DNA of 64,000 nt from assembly GCF_040802235.1 (NCBI RefSeq), contig NC_133174.1, positions 107,513,647-107,577,646 on the forward strand. Reading direction: 5' to 3'. The DNA is from Manis javanica (Eukaryota; Chordata; Mammalia; Pholidota; Manidae). This document shows, one piece after another, positions 23,880 through 35,849 of this stretch. Numbering within the stretch: position 1 is the first letter of the stretch; each line of letters opens with the position of its first letter. A model generated the notes under the pieces. It was not told where the DNA came from. It saw only the letters and a list, made by a program, of their open reading frames with translations, and searched no databases. A program made the position numbers and the translations under genes.

Positions 23880-24790
23880 GCGCGCGTTCCCCGCTCGGTC
23901 GCCGTCCGGACCTTGGTCCCTGCCGGCTCCTACCCCACATCCCCTCCTAGGCTCGCAGGCGACATTCCGGATCCTGACCTGTCGCCCTCCGACGCCGCGG
24001 GCGTGTTTTGGTACCTCTCCCCGGCGCCTGGTTCCTTGGCTTTTCCCAAAGGCGCAAGGAAAGTGCAGCGACAAGTCGTCAGCCCCCTGCCCCAATGCTG
24101 CCACTGCCGCCTCCCGGAATCCGGAAAAGACCCTCCGCTCCTCGGTCCCCCGGTCGATTCGGGCGCGGGAGGCTGCGGCCGCCGAGCGCGGGGCGTCATG
24201 AGGACATCCCCCAGCGCCCATCCCTGCTGCGGCCCTCAGCCCCTCGGCGGCCTCCCGGCTGCAACCCCGTCTTCCCCTCGGCCGCCGCCCGGGACCCGGG
24301 GAGCTGCACTCACCCGGGCGCGCGGCGCGTCCGCCGGCGCCGGCGCTGAGCAGCAGCGCCCACAGTCCGCAGAGCCGCGCCGGCCGCTCCATGCAGCGTC
24401 TCTTGTCGGAGTCCGGCCGGAGTCTCCGCCTCCCTCGCTCCCTCTCTAGCTTCCCGGCTCCGCGGCCGGGGAGGCTGGGGGCCGGCGCAGACCGGAAGGT
24501 CCGCCCCGCCCACCCGCCGCAGGTAACCCGAGCCGCCGCGCGCGAGCCGGGGGGGCGAGGCTCCCTCCTCGCGGCTCCCCCACCGCGGCTCCCCGCGGCG
24601 TGACAGCCGGCTCCGCGCTCCGCCGCCACCTGCCCTGCCGGAGTCCCGTCTCGGGCCAAACACAACTTCCTCGCCTACTCCGCGGCCCGGCCCGAGCGCC
24701 GGCCGTGCCCCGCCCCCCGCGCAGTGGAGGCCGCACCGGCCCACGTCGCCGCTGCGTGCAGAGTTGCAGGGCCATCTACGGGAAAGAGCC
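23880..24790 (-). promoter_or_regulatory. IL13RA1: CpG island and probable IL13RA1 promoter / 5' UTR
   Basis: About 0.9 kb of very GC-rich, CpG-dense sequence stands out against AT-rich surroundings. It spans the end of intron 1, exon 1 and the upstream DNA. On the minus strand the start codon is at 24392, so the 5' UTR and start sites should lie just above it, roughly 24393-24550. GC-box-like runs (CCGCCC type) occur around 24499-24525 and 24700-24720. I see no TATA box at a sensible distance. A CpG-island promoter with dispersed starts is the simplest reading. The exact start site cannot be placed from sequence alone. Confidence 0.8.
24314..24392 (-). CDS. IL13RA1: IL13RA1 exon 1 coding part: start codon and signal peptide
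   Basis: The ATG is at 24392-24390 on the minus strand. It opens 26 codons beginning MERPARLCGLWALLLSAGAG, then one base of codon 27. This is a classic signal peptide: a short basic start, a hydrophobic core around residues 6-16 rich in Leu/Ala, then a small-residue Gly/Ala stretch. As I recall the human protein, its leader also starts ME-PARLCGLWALLL and has a Gly-rich run; here that run is shorter and mixed with Ala/Arg. The exon ends at 24314, followed on the minus strand by a consensus GTGAGT donor. It lies inside a CpG island, as expected for a first exon. The long open frames on both strands here are GC-rich shadows. Confidence 0.93.
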
Positions 24791-25184
24791 TTGGCCTGGG
24801 AGTCTGGAGACGCGCCTTCCAATCAATGGCCTCTGAGCCCTTGATTCCTAAACTCTGACTCCTGAGTAAGTAATCCCAGCCCCACCTCACAGGGTGGATT
24901 TGGAAGACCGAAGAGGGGATTTGGCCTTGTGAAAAGGCAGAAAGGTGTATTTGAAAGCTGGGAGTGCACAGTATGGAATTGGGGGGAAAAGAAGCAAAAT
25001 TCTAAGTATGAAAGACAGTGCCATGGTATGTACTTGCATTTTTAAAAGCACACAACCAACCTTCTACATACTCCTTTTTTGTGGTTATATATTTAGAGGA
25101 TGGAAAGTGAGGCTGAAGGATACACGTTGAATACAGAAAGTGGGAGACTCAGCGCCAGTGAGGCTGGGGATGGAGGAAACCGGG

Positions 25185-25640
25185 AACCCTTATTAATTTC
25201 TTATTGCTGCTGTTAACAGATTGCCACAGATTTAGTGACTTAAAACAGCACAGTTTTATTATATGAGAGTTCTGGAGGTCGGAAGTCTCACTGGGCTAAA
25301 TGGGCAGAGCTGTGATCTTTCTGGAGCTTCTAGGGGAGAATTTGTTTCCTTGCCTTTTCCAGCTACTAGAGACAACCCACATTCCTTGGCTTGTTGCTGT
25401 ACCACCCAGACGTCTGCTTCCCTTGCTTCCTTCTCTGACTGTGAACCTTCTGCCTCCCTTTTTCGTTTATAAAAACCCTTGTGATCAGATTGGACCTAAA
25501 ATAATTCAGGATGATCCTCCCATCTCGAAGTCCTTAATTTACTCACATCTGCAAGTCCCTTTTGCCGTATAAAGTAATGCTCACAGTTGTCTGGGATTAG
25601 GGCAAGGACATGTTGGGAGGAGGCATTGTTCTGTCACCAG
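25185..25640 (+). mobile_element. Ancient solo LTR, ERVL/MaLR type (probable)
   Basis: The text 'ttgccacagatttagtgact', 'taaaacagcacagttttatt', 'agttctggaggtcggaagtc', 'ttggcttgttgctgtacc', 'ttaatttactcacatctgc' and 'gggattagggcaaggacat' has the order of a well-known ancient mammalian LTR. Family naming is uncertain. It lies 0.8 kb upstream of exon 1. Confidence 0.6.
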
Positions 25641-25834
25641 CCCCAGAAAAAGAGTCATGCCTGGTAAGTGAGGTGTATTTTGGTTAAATTAAGCCAATGT
25701 ACACGCCTGAAGTCTGTTATAAAAATACAGCAATAAAAATGCTGATAATACACCTAGTCTAGAACCATGGCCAAAGGGCATGGGGATGTTTAACCTTTCT
25801 GAAACAAAAGCCTCACTCGTAGAATTAAATCCCT

Positions 25835-26060
25835 AGACTTCAATAAATATTTATTGTCCTTCCAGGAACTGTGGTACACTCATTAAAAGCAGGCCCTGCC
25901 AACAAAGAGCTGCAACCAGTGCAAGGGGTTATCATAAAAGCAAGAACAAGGAACTGTGGGACACAAAGAAGGGACGCCTTACAGGAGGAAAGAGGTGAGG
26001 GAGGCTTCCAAGAGGCAGGCCTGCCTGCACTGAAATCTTGAGATACTGAATCTTGAGATT
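25835..26060 (-). mobile_element. L2 LINE 3' end, antisense
   Basis: 'aataaatatttattgtcctt', 'ccaggaactgtggtacac' and 'gaggtgagggaggcttcca' form the antisense L2 3' end. Confidence 0.7.
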
Positions 26061-27214
26061 CAAGGTTCAGAATGAATCCTTGCTTTGCATATATTATTGA
26101 ACAGAATAATGTTATCCAAACACTTTGTAAACTATCAAAGCCTGTAGAACTGAGAGATACTATTATTTTGAAATCCACCCCTCCCCTCCCCGCTGCAAAT
26201 AGGCCAGCCAGTCTCCAACCTGGAGCCTTCCTTCCCCCATCACCACTCACATACACTTGTTGACATTTGCTATAAACATTGTACAATATGTTTATGATAA
26301 TGTTTCCAAAATGATTATATCATCTGCCTTTTAAGAAGTCTTTGTTTGTAACAGGAACCCCTGAGGACTGGCTGAGTGCCATTGTGGGCACTGTCTGGCA
26401 TAGACTGAGCAAGTGCTTAATGAAATGAACAGTAATGGCAGCAAACGAGTAGAAAAATAAGGGTCACGACTTGTCATCAGCCTCCAGGAACAGGCCCTGA
26501 GAATTTGAGCATTGTGAGGACAAAGACAAAGGGCAGTGGCCTAGCCAGGACAGCTCTGGCCTGCTGTTTGTGAATAAGACTGTTAGAATCAGTTCCACTT
26601 CCTCTTGACCCTAAACATCAAGCAACATTTTTTTTTTAAGTTTTGAAAGGGGTGGTGAGGGTTAGGAATGCTGTTTCTTCAACATCAAATTTTCATTTGT
26701 AAGTTCTGTGCACTTTTTTCCTGCAAGAGCATCTTGGATTGAATTAGGGTCCTGCTCTGGTCTGCAGGAAGATGAAGACAAATGGAAGGCTTTCCAGGAA
26801 CTGCAGTAAACAGTGCTCTCAGTTTAGCTTTGTGTAATCAAAGTCGTGATAAGTCAACATCAAGTCTAGCTTTGATCTTTAATTCACTGAGCCCTCGTGA
26901 GTTGGGTGTGAGATGACCATTCACCTTTCTCTTCACTTTGGCCTGAGATGGCTGCAGTTCTGGGCTGACCTGAGTGCCTCAGCCACTCAAGTTGGCTTTT
27001 TTTATCTTTACCCTTCTCATTAAGGCGTTCTCCTTTTCTGTAAGTGGAGTTAGAAAAAGGCACATACAAGAAAGTAACTGGAAGGAAAGAATTACGTTGC
27101 TCTTTCCTAAGTCAGGTCTCCTTCAGCCAGTCAGAGACATCTCCCTAAGTTCAAAAAGGACACAGAAACCAGCATCATACCAAGGGCTTAGCTAAGAATT
27201 CTGGCTCACTAGAC
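26061..27214. other. Upstream unique-looking DNA, no gene recognised
   Basis: No exon, promoter or repeat family recognised with confidence. Short frames of 60-70 codons only. Confidence 0.45.
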
Positions 27215-27407
27215 AAAAAATCTCCACGGGGAGGGCTGTGCAATACAGAGAAGACAAGTAGTGACTCTACAGCATCTTACTATGCTGATGGACAGTGACT
27301 GTAATGGGGTATGTGAGGGGGACTTGGTGAAGGGGGGAGTCTAGTAAACATAATGTTCCTCATGTAATTGTAGATTAATGATACCAAAAAAAAGGAAAAA
27401 AAATCTC
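27215..27407 (+). mobile_element. Short 5'-truncated L1 3' end with target-site duplication
   Basis: About 170 bases of the younger L1 3' UTR (27225-27397: 'gagggctgtgcaatacag', 'gacagtgactgtaatggggt', 'gtagattaatgatacc'), with poly(A). The direct repeat AAAAAATCTC at 27215-27224 and 27398-27407 is the target-site duplication. This copy is useful because it shows where the younger L1 normally ends: directly after 'gtagattaa...' and the A-run. Confidence 0.9.
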
Positions 27408-27524
27408 ACAGTGTCTTCTACCTTTCATCAAGCAAAACCGAACCAATCCTCAGCCACCACTGCAATACAAAGAAAGACAAAGGGAAGTAGCAAACAGGGA
27501 ATTTCCCTCCTTCTGACACTAGAG

Positions 27525-27742
27525 CAATGGTTCCCAACTGGGGGCGTTTTGTCTCCCCAGGGGACATTTGGCAATGGCTGGAGATATTTTTAGTGGTTGC
27601 GACTTGGGGTGGAGGGCATGCTTCTGGCATCTAGTGGGCAGAGGCCAGGGATGCTACTGAACATCCTGCCAGGCACAGGACAGTCCCAACAAAGACATAT
27701 CCAGCTCAAAATAGTGCCAAAGGTTAGAAATCCTGGGCTAAC
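27525..27742 (+). mobile_element. MER5A hAT element
   Basis: 'caatggttcccaactggggg', 'ggggacatttggcaatggct', 'ggcatctagtgggcagaggc' and 'ccagggatgctactgaacat' give a clear MER5A match. Confidence 0.92.
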
Positions 27743-28589
27743 ATACATTTTACCCTTGGTACTTCGCCCCTGCCGCCATTTTCCTCATGCCCACCAAAAT
27801 TGAGTGAGAGATTAATGCTACAAGTATTTATCCTTGACACCTCCCTTTCCTGTATCTAGTGCTCGCAGTTTCCCCACCTCTGATATTTTCTCACTATAAA
27901 CCTTTCCTCTTGCTGTTCTCTTTGACCAGAAAGCTTCTCTGTTCTGCAGATGTCACATTTTTTAGCTTTTTCTTTAACGCCCAAATGCAAAATTCTTTAT
28001 TCCCTCTTATATGGGTGTCATAGCACTTGACAAATGCTTCGACTATAGCAAATAATGTAATACATAGGTTTGGGTTTGTGTGCATGTCGGTTTCTTCCAC
28101 TGGATTCAAGCTCCTGGGGGCCAGACACTCTGTCCAGGGTGACTCCAGACTTCCACATAGGAGGAGCTGAGGGGCAGTAATATGATTGGAAAGGAAAACA
28201 ACCAGGTGGCTAATCTTGAAGCCATGTGTGTACAGCAAGCACACTGCCCTTACTCAGACTCTGCGTTTATTTGGGCTTGAGGGAAGACCCTGTCTGACAC
28301 CACTGAGAATATAAAGATGAATGTAAAAGAGTTGGTGACACAGCATGTCCTCAGTAGCTGGGTTTAGTTGAAGGTTCTTGCTCTTCAGCAAGTGGTTTTC
28401 TTCTGCAAGTCTGGTGGAACTCCCTCAAGGGAGTGCTGTTTGCACAGGAGGCCTATGACAGGACCATTTGGGTTTAGCCTGAGGCAGAGAAGCGTGGTGC
28501 TAGGGTGTCATCTAGGTCAATGTCCTGAAGCCCATTGACCTCTAGGTCTCCTCTAACTTTACAGTGGTTAAATTGACTCTTGAATTAAA
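27743..28589. other. Upstream DNA, no feature recognised
   Basis: Unique-looking sequence. The 116-codon minus frame at 27894-28244 has no recognisable domain. Confidence 0.45.
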
Positions 28590-29040
28590 TAAGGCCCTCC
28601 TTTGCTCAGAACTCTGAGGGCCTCCAAGGCCCTACCCTATCCTGCCTTTCTAACCTCCTCCCCTCCTTCTCTCCTCCAGTACACTCCCCTCAGGCCACAC
28701 TGACCTTCTGGGCATTCCTCACAAGAGCCAAGAGCACTCCTGCCTCAGGACCTTACCCTGCCTGTTTCCTGTGCTATTTGCTGCAGCCTCCAGAGATAGC
28801 CACACTTGTTCAGATCTTTCACTGAGGCCTGCACTGACCACCTCATCAAAAATGGCAAGCCCTGTCAACACTCATACCCTGTTGCCCTTGCCGGGTCACT
28901 CTGTCTCTCTACATTCTAGTGGAAGCTTCTCGAGGGCAGGGACATGTTCTCTGATTTGTTTCCAGCTGTATCCCTAGCACTCAGAACTATACCTGACATA
29001 TAGTTCACACTCAGAAAATAAATTTTAATGAATGAATAAA
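28590..29040 (+). mobile_element. L2 LINE 3' region
   Basis: 'gcctccaaggccctacccta', 'ccacactgaccttctgggca', 'tcgagggcagggacatgttc' and 'aatgaatgaataaatt' at the end form a long, ordered L2 3' match. Confidence 0.9.
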
Positions 29041-29430
29041 TTACACTTTGCCAGGTGCTGTAAGGGATACCAACCAACCAACAAAAGTCAGCAGTTCTTG
29101 TTGTTGCCCTTGGGAAACTTCCAGTCTGTGGAAAGGTACATAAAATGATTACAGAAAACACAACAAACCAACATAAATGGCAAAAATGCTCAGTTGTGGT
29201 ACAGATTTCAGAGAAGGATGAGCCAGGCCAGTACGGTTGAAACTGCTTTTGAAGGCTTCCTGAGTAGATGGGAGTTGAACTAGACCTTGAAGGATGACCA
29301 GAACGGGGTGGAGGAATAAGTGAGCATCAGTCAGTTTATGGCTGCGTCTCATAAACAATAAGGAGCCATGGAAGACTTTTACCAGCAAGGACTTGACATA
29401 ATAAAAGTGGAGTTTGGGAGATCTCATTTT
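29041..29430 (-). mobile_element. L2 LINE 3' region, antisense
   Basis: Directly abuts the sense L2: 'tttgccaggtgctgtaaggg', 'cttgggaaacttccagtctg', 'agaccttgaaggatgacca' and 'aaggagccatggaagacttt' follow antisense L2 order. The two L2 pieces meet 3' end to 3' end. Confidence 0.78.
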
Positions 29431-30654
29431 CTAAGATGAAATGACCAAGATTTCCATAATTTTTGCCCGGAGGCAAGAAGGCTGGGGAAAGACTATTTGA
29501 AGTGCTGGAGTCAGGAAAGCTCTGGGCTCCACCATCAGACCACAGGGGCTGTGAGGCTAATTCTTCCCTGGGCCAGCCTACCTGGGGTGCTGCTCAATGA
29601 AAGAGCATGTCCCCGGGACCTGGCGCCCCTACTCTCCCTTGCTCCCCTTGAAAGCATTCACTATCCCCTCCAGTTGCTCCGCAACCTCACTGTCTTCAGC
29701 CTGCAGAGCCTTCCTCTCTGGAACTGATTCTGTTCTGCTTTCCAACACTGGTCTCTGAAAGAGGAAGGGTCTTGTGCGTCAGCATCCTGGGCTCCTCCTC
29801 TGGCCTCTGGCTGGGGTGCTGTCATAGCAGTCAAGCAAACTCTTCACTGCACTCTTTCCAGCCAGCGTGGAGAACCCTATGTAGGCATTGTCCCCCTCCC
29901 TGCCCAGCCAGGGAGGGTCCAGCCTTTACACAGTTAAGGGCCGCCTCTAACAGCCCTCATAGTGCCTGGCCGCTCAGTTCCTGTGTGCCTCTCTGTCACT
30001 CCACCTCTCTTCTCTAGCCCTCTCCCCACACCTCCCTCTCTCTCCGTTTAAAGATTCAAATACCTCATTTGCATGTTAGTCACCAGCAACTTAGGGCCGT
30101 GAAAAGTCTCTGTTGTTTGTCTTTAATGTGTGGGGTAATTAGTATTTACATTTGAATAGAGAAACCAGTCCCTCCTGCCTCTTCGTTCTCCCTTCAAATC
30201 CACAAAGCCTCTCTGAGGAGGGGCCTCTTGGCAGGGCTATAACTCTGTCGCAGAAATCAAGGCTCAGCCCCAGACGTCGGTTTGCCTGTGTAGCTATTGG
30301 ACATTTCTCTACACAAGCAAGGGCTTGAGGCCTCCCTGTTCATCTGGGGGAAAAAAAATTCGGGGCTTGGGCTTGGGGTGGTTGGGGGGAGGCACAGCAA
30401 AACGCATCCCAATTTAGTCCGACCAACCTCATCTGTCCCACAAGCTGTCAGCTGGACCGCCTTTTCTGACTCTGGACTCTTCAGAGTGGGGTGACAGCAT
30501 GTGGTGCGCCCCGGCTGGTAGCATAGGTAGCGCAGCGTGGGCTTTGGCCGAGAACCAGAGGACAGCCTCACTGCCTCTCAGCCACAGCAGAGAAAGCCAG
30601 TCATTTCACTTCTCTGCATCCTCAGTTTCCAGGATGGTACCGAATCCTTCTGAA
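29431..30654. other. GC-richer upstream DNA, no gene recognised
   Basis: Contains a locally GC-richer patch (29.5-30.0 kb and 30.2-30.6 kb) with CT-rich runs and several 65-104 codon frames on both strands. CpG content is not island-like and no frame has a recognisable domain. Confidence 0.45.
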
Positions 30655-31395
30655 TTTGATGAGGTGTCTTTATAACACAATGTGTATAGTTTGTTTTTGT
30701 AAATGTCCCATGAGTGTTTGGGGAAAATTTATGTTTTCCAATTACTGTGCCCAGCGTTCTACATGTGTCCATTAAATCAAGTATGTGAGTCCTGTTGCTC
30801 AAATCAATATACTTACTGATTTTTTTTTGTCTGTTGAACCTTTCAGTTGCTGAGACACGTGGTAAAATCTCCCACTATGACAGTATAATGGCGGGTTTGT
30901 CAAGTTCTCCTTATAATTCTGTTGGTTTTGCACTATATATATGTATTTATGAGGCTATTTCATCAGACGCATACAAATTAGGATTGTTATAGCTTCATTG
31001 TGAACCAAGTCATTTATCATTACGAAGTAACTTTCATTAATCTGGTAATTCTTTTGGCCTTCAAATCTATTTTGACTAATGTTATTATAACTTCATAAGC
31101 TTTCTTTTGGTTAGTATATACCTGGTATGTCTTCCCACATCTTTATTTTCCTGTCTCTAGAGATGTTTGTGATGTGCTCTTAGAAGCAACATATAGTGCA
31201 ATTTTGTTTTCTCTATCCAATAGGCAATCACTGTCTTTTTAGTTCTAATATATTTGTCATTTTCTACCATCTGATTTTGTGTTTTCTGTTTGTTCCTTTT
31301 TTTTCTGTTTCTTTTTATCTTCCCCTCTCGACCTCTTATAAATGTTGGGGAGAAGGTTGGGGATCTTTTTTAATTATGACAGCATGTTTTATCTT
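30655..31395 (-). mobile_element. Old L1 ORF2 fragment, antisense
   Basis: 'tttgtaaatgtcccatgagt', 'ctgttgaacctttcagttgc', 'tcaagttctccttataattc' and 'ttttggccttcaaatctatt' match old antisense L1/HAL1-type text. Confidence 0.7.
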
Positions 31396-31530
31396 CTGAA
31401 AAATAAGTATAATAGTGCCTACCACAGGGTTTGTTGCAAGGATTAAATGAGATGAACAAAGAAACTCACAGAAAATGTTTAACCAGCGCCTAACATGTAG
31501 TGAGCACTAATAAATGGGAACTATTATTAG
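31396..31530 (+). mobile_element. MIR SINE 3' half
   Basis: 'agtataatagtgcctaccac', 'aaggattaaatgagatgaac' and 'gcactaataaatgggaac' mark the MIR core and 3' end. Confidence 0.8.
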
Positions 31531-33024
31531 AAGCTCTAGTACGCTTTAATCTTTAGGGTCCCCTTGTCTTTTGCAGTTCCGCTTCTACTGTTCTCCTTTT
31601 TGCTAACATTGCTCCATTTCTTCTAGGTCCTTTTTCTTTCATTTCTCCTTTATTGCCATTCAATTTCCTGTTTCCTCTTACCCTTCCATCCCCAGGCCAG
31701 CGATGTGTGGAAGCTGCAAGGGTGAAGCCCATGGGGAAGAGAGTCAGCGTGGAGGGACTGGTGGCACAGCAGGGGCAGGAGGCGAGACAGCGATGCCTTG
31801 TCCACTGATTCCCACTCTACAGGGGAACGAAGGTACTTCCCAACATGCAGCCAACTCTGTGTGTCACCCTAGGCTGGCTGTGGTGAAACTGGATCAGCTG
31901 GGATCACCAGTGTCTGTGAAATGGGTGTAAAGCCATAGATCTCACCAGCTAGGCTATGGTTTAATTCCTCAGTCCCCTCGCCTGTGGAGTACAGCCAGAT
32001 CCTCACTGTCCACTCTCGAGAAGGAGCCTTGCTGTGGGAGAGTGGGTTTCACCTCACTAGGAATTTGTATATGTACAAACCAGAGCCTGGAAAGAGGAAC
32101 TGTTTGTACTCAAACACACTGTGGTCAGAGGAAAATTTTGTCATCATTGTTGTGACAGAGCAACAACTAAATTTAGCAAGCTGTGTATTTGAGTGTGTGC
32201 ATGTGTGCATGTGTGTGATGCTTGGAGAAAACAACACATTATGTTTTCAAAAAGCAAAAACTCCCTAGACCAAAAAAGAAGCCCTCTTCTAACTTGGCAT
32301 TTGATTACCATGGTGTCCCTTACTCCACTTACTTGAGATGTCTGCTTTGTCTGTGTCCTTTGTAGCATGACATTCTTTCAAGATAGACTGTGTCACTAGA
32401 GGAACATTGGCATTTGGTGGACTTTTGGGTGTTTTTTTGTTCTCTGGTGATTTCCACTCTGTGATTGACATAAACAGAGGTGTTGAACTTCCATATTTTG
32501 AATGGGCCTCCCTCGAATATGGGAGTCTAATCTTTGATGGCAATTAAGTATATACGTTTATTCTTCACAATAAATTTAAAATTTTATCACAAAAGTGATA
32601 TTCCAACTTATGACATGGACAAAATGCAATATATTCCTGGCTGTTAGCATATACACTAACAAAAGTCCTTTCTGTGATTCTGAAGTTCCAAAAAACAAAC
32701 TATATATACTGCATTGTATCTGTCTTCATCAAAGAGAATGCTAGTGCCAGCATGGAAACAGGAGCAATTTAGTTTCTTGCAATCCACAGAAAAGAGGGAG
32801 TAGAAGGTGAAATAAATATATGCTGGAGACAGGGGTGCAGAGTGAAACACATCTACGAGGACGTGAGAGTTTTAGGAAACAGTGGGAAAAGGAATTGAGA
32901 CCAGAGGGGGAGAGAGAGAGAGGTGTGTGAGATATGGGAGAGAGGGACTTCCAATTTTAGTAATCAGACAAATATTTGATTCGAAGTTATTCTGAAGGGT
33001 TTTACCTCCCCTAGTATGCTCTAG
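31531..33024. other. Upstream DNA, no gene recognised
   Basis: Includes a GAGA-rich patch near 32910-32945 and a short TG-rich patch near 32195-32220. No exon or promoter recognised. Confidence 0.45.
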
Positions 33025-33305
33025 ACCAGTGCTCTCAAATTTTGTTTATCTCAGGGGCCCCACCCCTTTTTTTTCTCTTTCTTCTTGTCGTCTGTGGAGC
33101 CCCTGAGGTCTGCTGGAGCTTAGGATATCCACTCCCTCCCCCTGGAGTCCTGTAGAGTCTCCTGGCCAGCTGGAGCTTTGTCGCATGTCAGAATTCAGAC
33201 GTTACTTTTACTGAAGCATAAGTCCTCACTGTGCGATGGGCTGCCCCCAGCTCCTCCCTTAGGAAGTCAGGGCCCCTTTTAAACTCTTAAAAATTATTGA
33301 GGACT
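33025..33305. mobile_element. Possible hAT fragment with an internal insertion
   Basis: 'gaccagtgctctcaaatttt' and, 210 bases on, 'cttaaaaattattgaggact' are adjacent pieces of a common hAT element, here separated by other sequence. Confidence 0.35.
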
Positions 33306-33627
33306 CCAATCATACTTTCTCTCCCTCTCTCCCCCAAGTATTCATCCCAAGGGCCCTCCTTACTGATCAGCCTGCCCTCTAAAGTCTGTCTCAGAGTTTG
33401 CTTCCTGGGCAACCTAACTGGTGACAAGTGTCTAGCACAGTACCTACTATATGTATGCTTAAGCTTTTGAAGCAATTAGTTTCCTCAGTTACAGGTATAC
33501 TTGACTTTAAACAAACTAAATTTAATAACTTCTAGACACCTGTGGAGATTTTTCATTTTGTAAAGAGATTCTTTGAATCTCTTAAGGTATTTTTCACATA
33601 ATAAGATGTATTAAAAATAAGGTATAA

Positions 33628-34420
33628 TTACTAGGGAAATGCACATCAAAACCACAATGAGATACCCCTTCATGCTCATTAGGATGGGTACCAAAAAAAA
33701 AAGAAAGAAAGAAATGTTGGTAAGGATGGTGAGGATGTGGAGAAGTTGGAGCACTTACTCATTGCTGGTAGGAATGTAAGATGGTGCCATCGCTGTAGAA
33801 AACACTTTGGGCAAGTTCCTCAAAGACTTAAACATAGAATTATGATATGATCCAGCAATTCTGCTTCTAGGTATATATCCAAAAGAATGAAAGCAGTGAC
33901 TTGAACAGATTTTTGCACATTCACATTCACAACATTTTTCACAATAGCTAAAACACTGACGCACCCAAGCATGGCTTGACAGGTGAATGGATCAGCAAAA
34001 TGTGGTATGCTGTATACATACAATGGAAGATTACTCCCTGTCAAGGTAGAAGGAGATTATGAGACATGCTACATTATGTAACAGTGGTGAACATGGAAAA
34101 CATTATGCTAAGTGAAATAAGCCAGTAGCAAAGGGACAAATATTCCTCTTCTGTGAGGTAGTTAGAATAGTCAGATTCATAGAGATTGAAAGTAGAATGG
34201 TGGTTGCCAGAGGCTGGAATAGAGGGTAATAAGGAGTTATTGCTTTAGGCATACAGAGTTTCAGTTTAGGATGATGAAAAAGTTCTGGAGATGGTTGGTG
34301 GTGAGGGTTGCACAACAATGTGAATGTACTTAAAGCTGCTGGAATTGTACACTTAAAAATGATTAACATGGAACATTTTGAGTTGTGTATGGTATTTTAC
34401 TACAATAAAAAATTAAAATT
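33628..34420 (+). mobile_element. Old L1 3' end
   Basis: ORF2 C-terminal text ('tcaaaaccacaatgagatac', 'cattgctggtaggaatgtaa', 'attctgcttctaggtatata') and an old 3' UTR with 'ggtggttgccagaggctgg', ending 'tactacaataaaaaatt'. Confidence 0.85.
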
Positions 34421-34484
34421 TTGAATGTGGGTATGTCTGAAATTTTGGTTGCATAAACAGTTAACGAATCATTCCTTTTTATTG

Positions 34485-34845
34485 CCAAATAATAGTACAT
34501 TGTACAAATATACCACCTTGAAAACACGTTAAGTGAAAGAAGCCAGTCATAAAAGACCATGTATTGTGTGATTCAGTTTACATGAGAGGCCCAGAAGAGG
34601 CAAGTCTGTAGCGACAAGAACCAGTTTAATGGTTGCCTAGGGCTGGGAGGAGACTGGAGAGGAAAAGAGGAATGAAGGCTAAAGGTGATCATGGATGCAG
34701 GGCTTTGGTGGGGAAGGTGAGGAAAATGTTTTAAACTGATTGTGGTGATGGTCATACAAAAACATGGACAAACTGAAAGATCACTGAATTCAGTTTAAAT
34801 GAGCGAGTTGTATCTCAGTAAAGCTGTTATCAGAAAGGTTAATGA
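34485..34845 (+). mobile_element. Second old L1 3' UTR fragment
   Basis: Repeats the same 3' UTR landmarks ('agtgaaagaagccagtcata', 'ggttgcctagggctggga', 'gagttgtatctcagtaaag') directly after the previous L1. It is therefore a separate insertion or a tandem piece of a different subfamily. Confidence 0.72.
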
Positions 34846-34954
34846 ACACCAAAAGAATAGAAGAGCCTCTCTTGAGGACTGTTTTCCCTGATTGACCTGG
34901 GAAACCAAACTTTTATGCCTTAGTGTGGAAAGGTTTGTGGGTTTTCCTGTATTT

Positions 34955-35150
34955 CCCTTCAATCACTCAGTAAGTACTTGTGGAGAACCTTCTGTGGGCA
35001 ATAACACTATGGAAGGTACATAGCTATGTACAAAAGAAAAATGTCTTGAAATATGGTGCCTGCCTTACAGAAGCTTGCTCTCTGATTAAGGAGACAAGCC
35101 ATACATACTTGACATAAGATTGAGACAATGCCATGTTGGAGTTCAATTAT
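34955..35150 (-). mobile_element. L2 LINE 3' end, antisense
   Basis: 'agtacttgtggagaaccttc', 'ggtgcctgccttacagaagc' and 'aggagacaagccatacatac' match the antisense L2 end. Confidence 0.68.
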
Positions 35151-35204
35151 CAGCTCATATTAATGATTCCACTTGCCACACAAAAGCAAATTAGTGATAC
35201 TGAA

Positions 35205-35470
35205 AATAAGATTTCATAGTGGTTAAGAGCAAGGGCTCTGGAGCCAGACTGCCTGGGATGAATCCTGGCTCTATCATCTACTAGCTGTGTGACCTTGTGC
35301 AAGTTACTTAACTTTTCTGTGCCTCAGCTTCCTACTTTAGAAAAAAGGGGAAGAGTATGATAATAATGGTACCTACTGCAGAGGTTGTTTGAGGATTGGA
35401 TGTGTTAATACATGTAAAGTGCTTAGAACAGGTCCTGGCACATAGCAAGTTCTCAATAAAATATTAGTTT
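35205..35470 (+). mobile_element. MIR SINE, nearly complete
   Basis: 'agtggttaagagcaagggct', 'ctggagccagactgcctggg', 'tagctgtgtgaccttgtgca' and 'tcctggcacatagcaagttc' give a full-length MIR, one of the best preserved here. Confidence 0.95.
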
Positions 35471-35849
35471 ACTGGTATTTCCAGAAAATGATAGGTAATC
35501 CCTTTGATGAATATTCAATATTTGTCCAATGAAAATCCTTGAACATACATGTTAAAGATACTTCTTCACAGAGCTGTGACCCTTTTGCCAGAGATTTCTG
35601 CAGCACATACAGCAGCGTGTCTGTCATCCAGGAATGTCATGGCAGTATTGGCTTGAGGTATCTGGAATGTGTAGCATCCTGACTGGGCACAAAGTAAGGG
35701 TTCGGTAAGTAAGTACTGGAATTCAATGAAAAAAATTTAGATTAAAATGTTTACGTTTTTGGATGATGGGTGCAATATTTTTTGTTACTTTCTAATTTTT
35801 TTTCTCAAAATGACTGGATTACTTTGTTTTTGTATTTTTATTGCTAATA

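Larger units (their letters stand above)
1..24450 (-). other. IL13RA1: IL13RA1 locus, 5' part of the gene (exons 1-4 and introns 1-4)
   Basis: Four exons on the minus strand join in phase into the N-terminal part of the interleukin-13 receptor alpha-1 chain, a type I cytokine receptor. In known biology it binds IL-13 and pairs with IL-4R alpha to form the type II IL-4/IL-13 receptor that signals through JAK/STAT6. Intron 1 is 18686-24313, intron 2 is 12714-18545, intron 3 is 10658-12574, and intron 4 runs from 10536 past the left edge. I looked for exon 5 (which should start by completing the Trp codon and continue with His-Arg-Ser) and did not find it, so the remaining ectodomain, membrane segment and cytoplasmic tail lie outside the window. 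The introns hold many old repeats but no rival gene. Confidence 0.93.

Noticed and set aside
23874-24822. Overlapping long open frames on both strands (up to 263 codons) near 24 kb
   Set aside because: They fall in the CpG island, where stop codons are rare. Only the 79-base exon 1 part has support: a known leader, a donor site and the correct phase.
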